The notes under the pieces: generated by a model
What the model was told of the DNA's origin: nothing
Databases searched by the model: none
What the model saw: only the letters and a program-made list of their open reading frames with translations
In this document: piece by piece, positions 4,600 through 5,028 of the stretch
Layout: each line of letters starts with the position of its first letter
Position numbering within the stretch: position 1 is the first letter of the stretch
DNA from: an uncultured Clostridia bacterium
GTDB taxonomy: Bacteria > Bacillota > Clostridia > Christensenellales > Borkfalkiaceae
NCBI GenBank assembly: GCA_905235765.1
Contig: CAJOMM010000052.1
Span: forward strand, 1 to 5,028
Length of the DNA stretch: 5,028 nt
Direction of reading: 5' to 3'
Program-made: the position numbers and the translations under genes

Positions 4600-5028
4600 T
4601 TTTGTTCACGTTCCCGTAATGCTTACGGAGTGTATCGGGAATCTTAACGTTAAAAGCGGCGGAGTTTATTTTGACGGAACGTTAGGCGGCGGCGGACATT
4701 CCTTTGAGATATTAAAAAGAAGCGCGCCGGACGGGAAACTTATAGCGACAGACCTCGACGATTACGCTATAAAAAGGGCAAAGGAAAGATTAAAAGAATT
4801 CGACGGGAGATTTTTTCCTGTTAAAGATAATTTCAAGAACTTTAAAAGCGTTGCGGAAAGTTTTGGTGTTTCCGCTTTTGACGGAATTTTATTGGATCTT
4901 GGCGTTTCGAGTTTTCAGTTAGACGACGTTTCCCGAGGGTTTTCGTATATGGCTGAAAACGAAAAACTCGATATGCGTATGGATCAAACGAAAAGCCTTA
5001 CGGCGGAAAAGGTCGTAAACGAATATCC
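4592..5028 (+). CDS. rsmH: 16S rRNA (cytosine-1402-N4)-methyltransferase RsmH, 5' part
   Basis: SAM-dependent methyltransferase (formerly MraW) that modifies C1402 of 16S rRNA at the ribosomal P site. The first 145 residues are present, and the gene runs off the window end; full length is usually about 300-320. Visible motifs are HVPVML (6-11), the SAM loop DGTLGGGGHS (28-37), ATDLDDYAI (52-60) with the acidic residues that contact the ribose, DGILLDLGVSS (97-107), and RGFSYM followed by LDMRMD (115-131). The ATG at 4592 overlaps the end of mraZ in another frame. A weak GGAAAG lies 8 nt before it (4578-4583). Order mraZ-rsmH is the standard beginning of the dcw cluster; ftsL and a penicillin-binding protein gene would be expected next. 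Confidence 0.97.
   Translation, partial: MSDFVHVPVMLTECIGNLNVKSGGVYFDGTLGGGGHSFEILKRSAPDGKLIATDLDDYAIKRAKERLKEFDGRFFPVKDNFKNFKSVAESFGVSAFDGILLDLGVSSFQLDDVSRGFSYMAENEKLDMRMDQTKSLTAEKVVNEY

Overview
The window looks like a chromosomal segment of a low- to mid-GC Gram-positive-type bacterium, most likely a member of the Clostridia (Bacillota). The grounds are strong AAGGAG-type ribosome binding sites, AT-rich intergenic DNA with canonical sigma-A promoters, AT-leaning codons, and protein sequences that align from memory best with Clostridia and Bacillus versions of S20, MraZ and RsmH. I cannot assign a genus. No mobile element, tRNA, rRNA, CRISPR array or phage gene is visible.

Layout from left to right. 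Bases 2-300 hold the remnant of a plus-strand SLOG-type (YpsA/DUF1273-like) gene. It is broken by an amber codon and a one-base deletion, and it loses its 3' end where it meets a convergent nucleoside/tRNA deaminase-family gene (301-762, minus). A strong promoter in the AT-rich gap then drives a two-gene plus-strand unit, KDPG aldolase (eda, 947-1522) and 2-keto-3-deoxygluconate kinase (kdgK, 1618-2637). Two abutting perfect hairpins at 2663-2729 separate kdgK from the convergent gene for ribosomal protein S20 (rpsT, 2741-3178, minus). rpsT and the glutamate racemase gene murI (3319-4062, plus) diverge from a 140-bp promoter region. After murI a strong promoter, overlapped by two 10-bp-phased GTGGTT repeats that look like MraZ boxes, begins the division and cell wall (dcw) cluster with mraZ (4171-4599) and rsmH (4592 to beyond the window end).

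Functionally, kdgK and eda form the lower end of hexuronate/Entner-Doudoroff catabolism: 2-keto-3-deoxygluconate is phosphorylated, then split to pyruvate and glyceraldehyde-3-phosphate. MurI supplies D-glutamate for peptidoglycan and sits next to the dcw cluster, which fits a cell-envelope neighbourhood.

Most of the window is ordinary housekeeping DNA. The least ordinary points are the 58-residue low-complexity tail on ribosomal protein S20, which shows a visible 39-bp duplication, the decaying SLOG gene, the apparent MraZ autoregulatory repeats, and the nearly leaderless arrangement at the deaminase gene. I did not find a convincing new multi-gene system.
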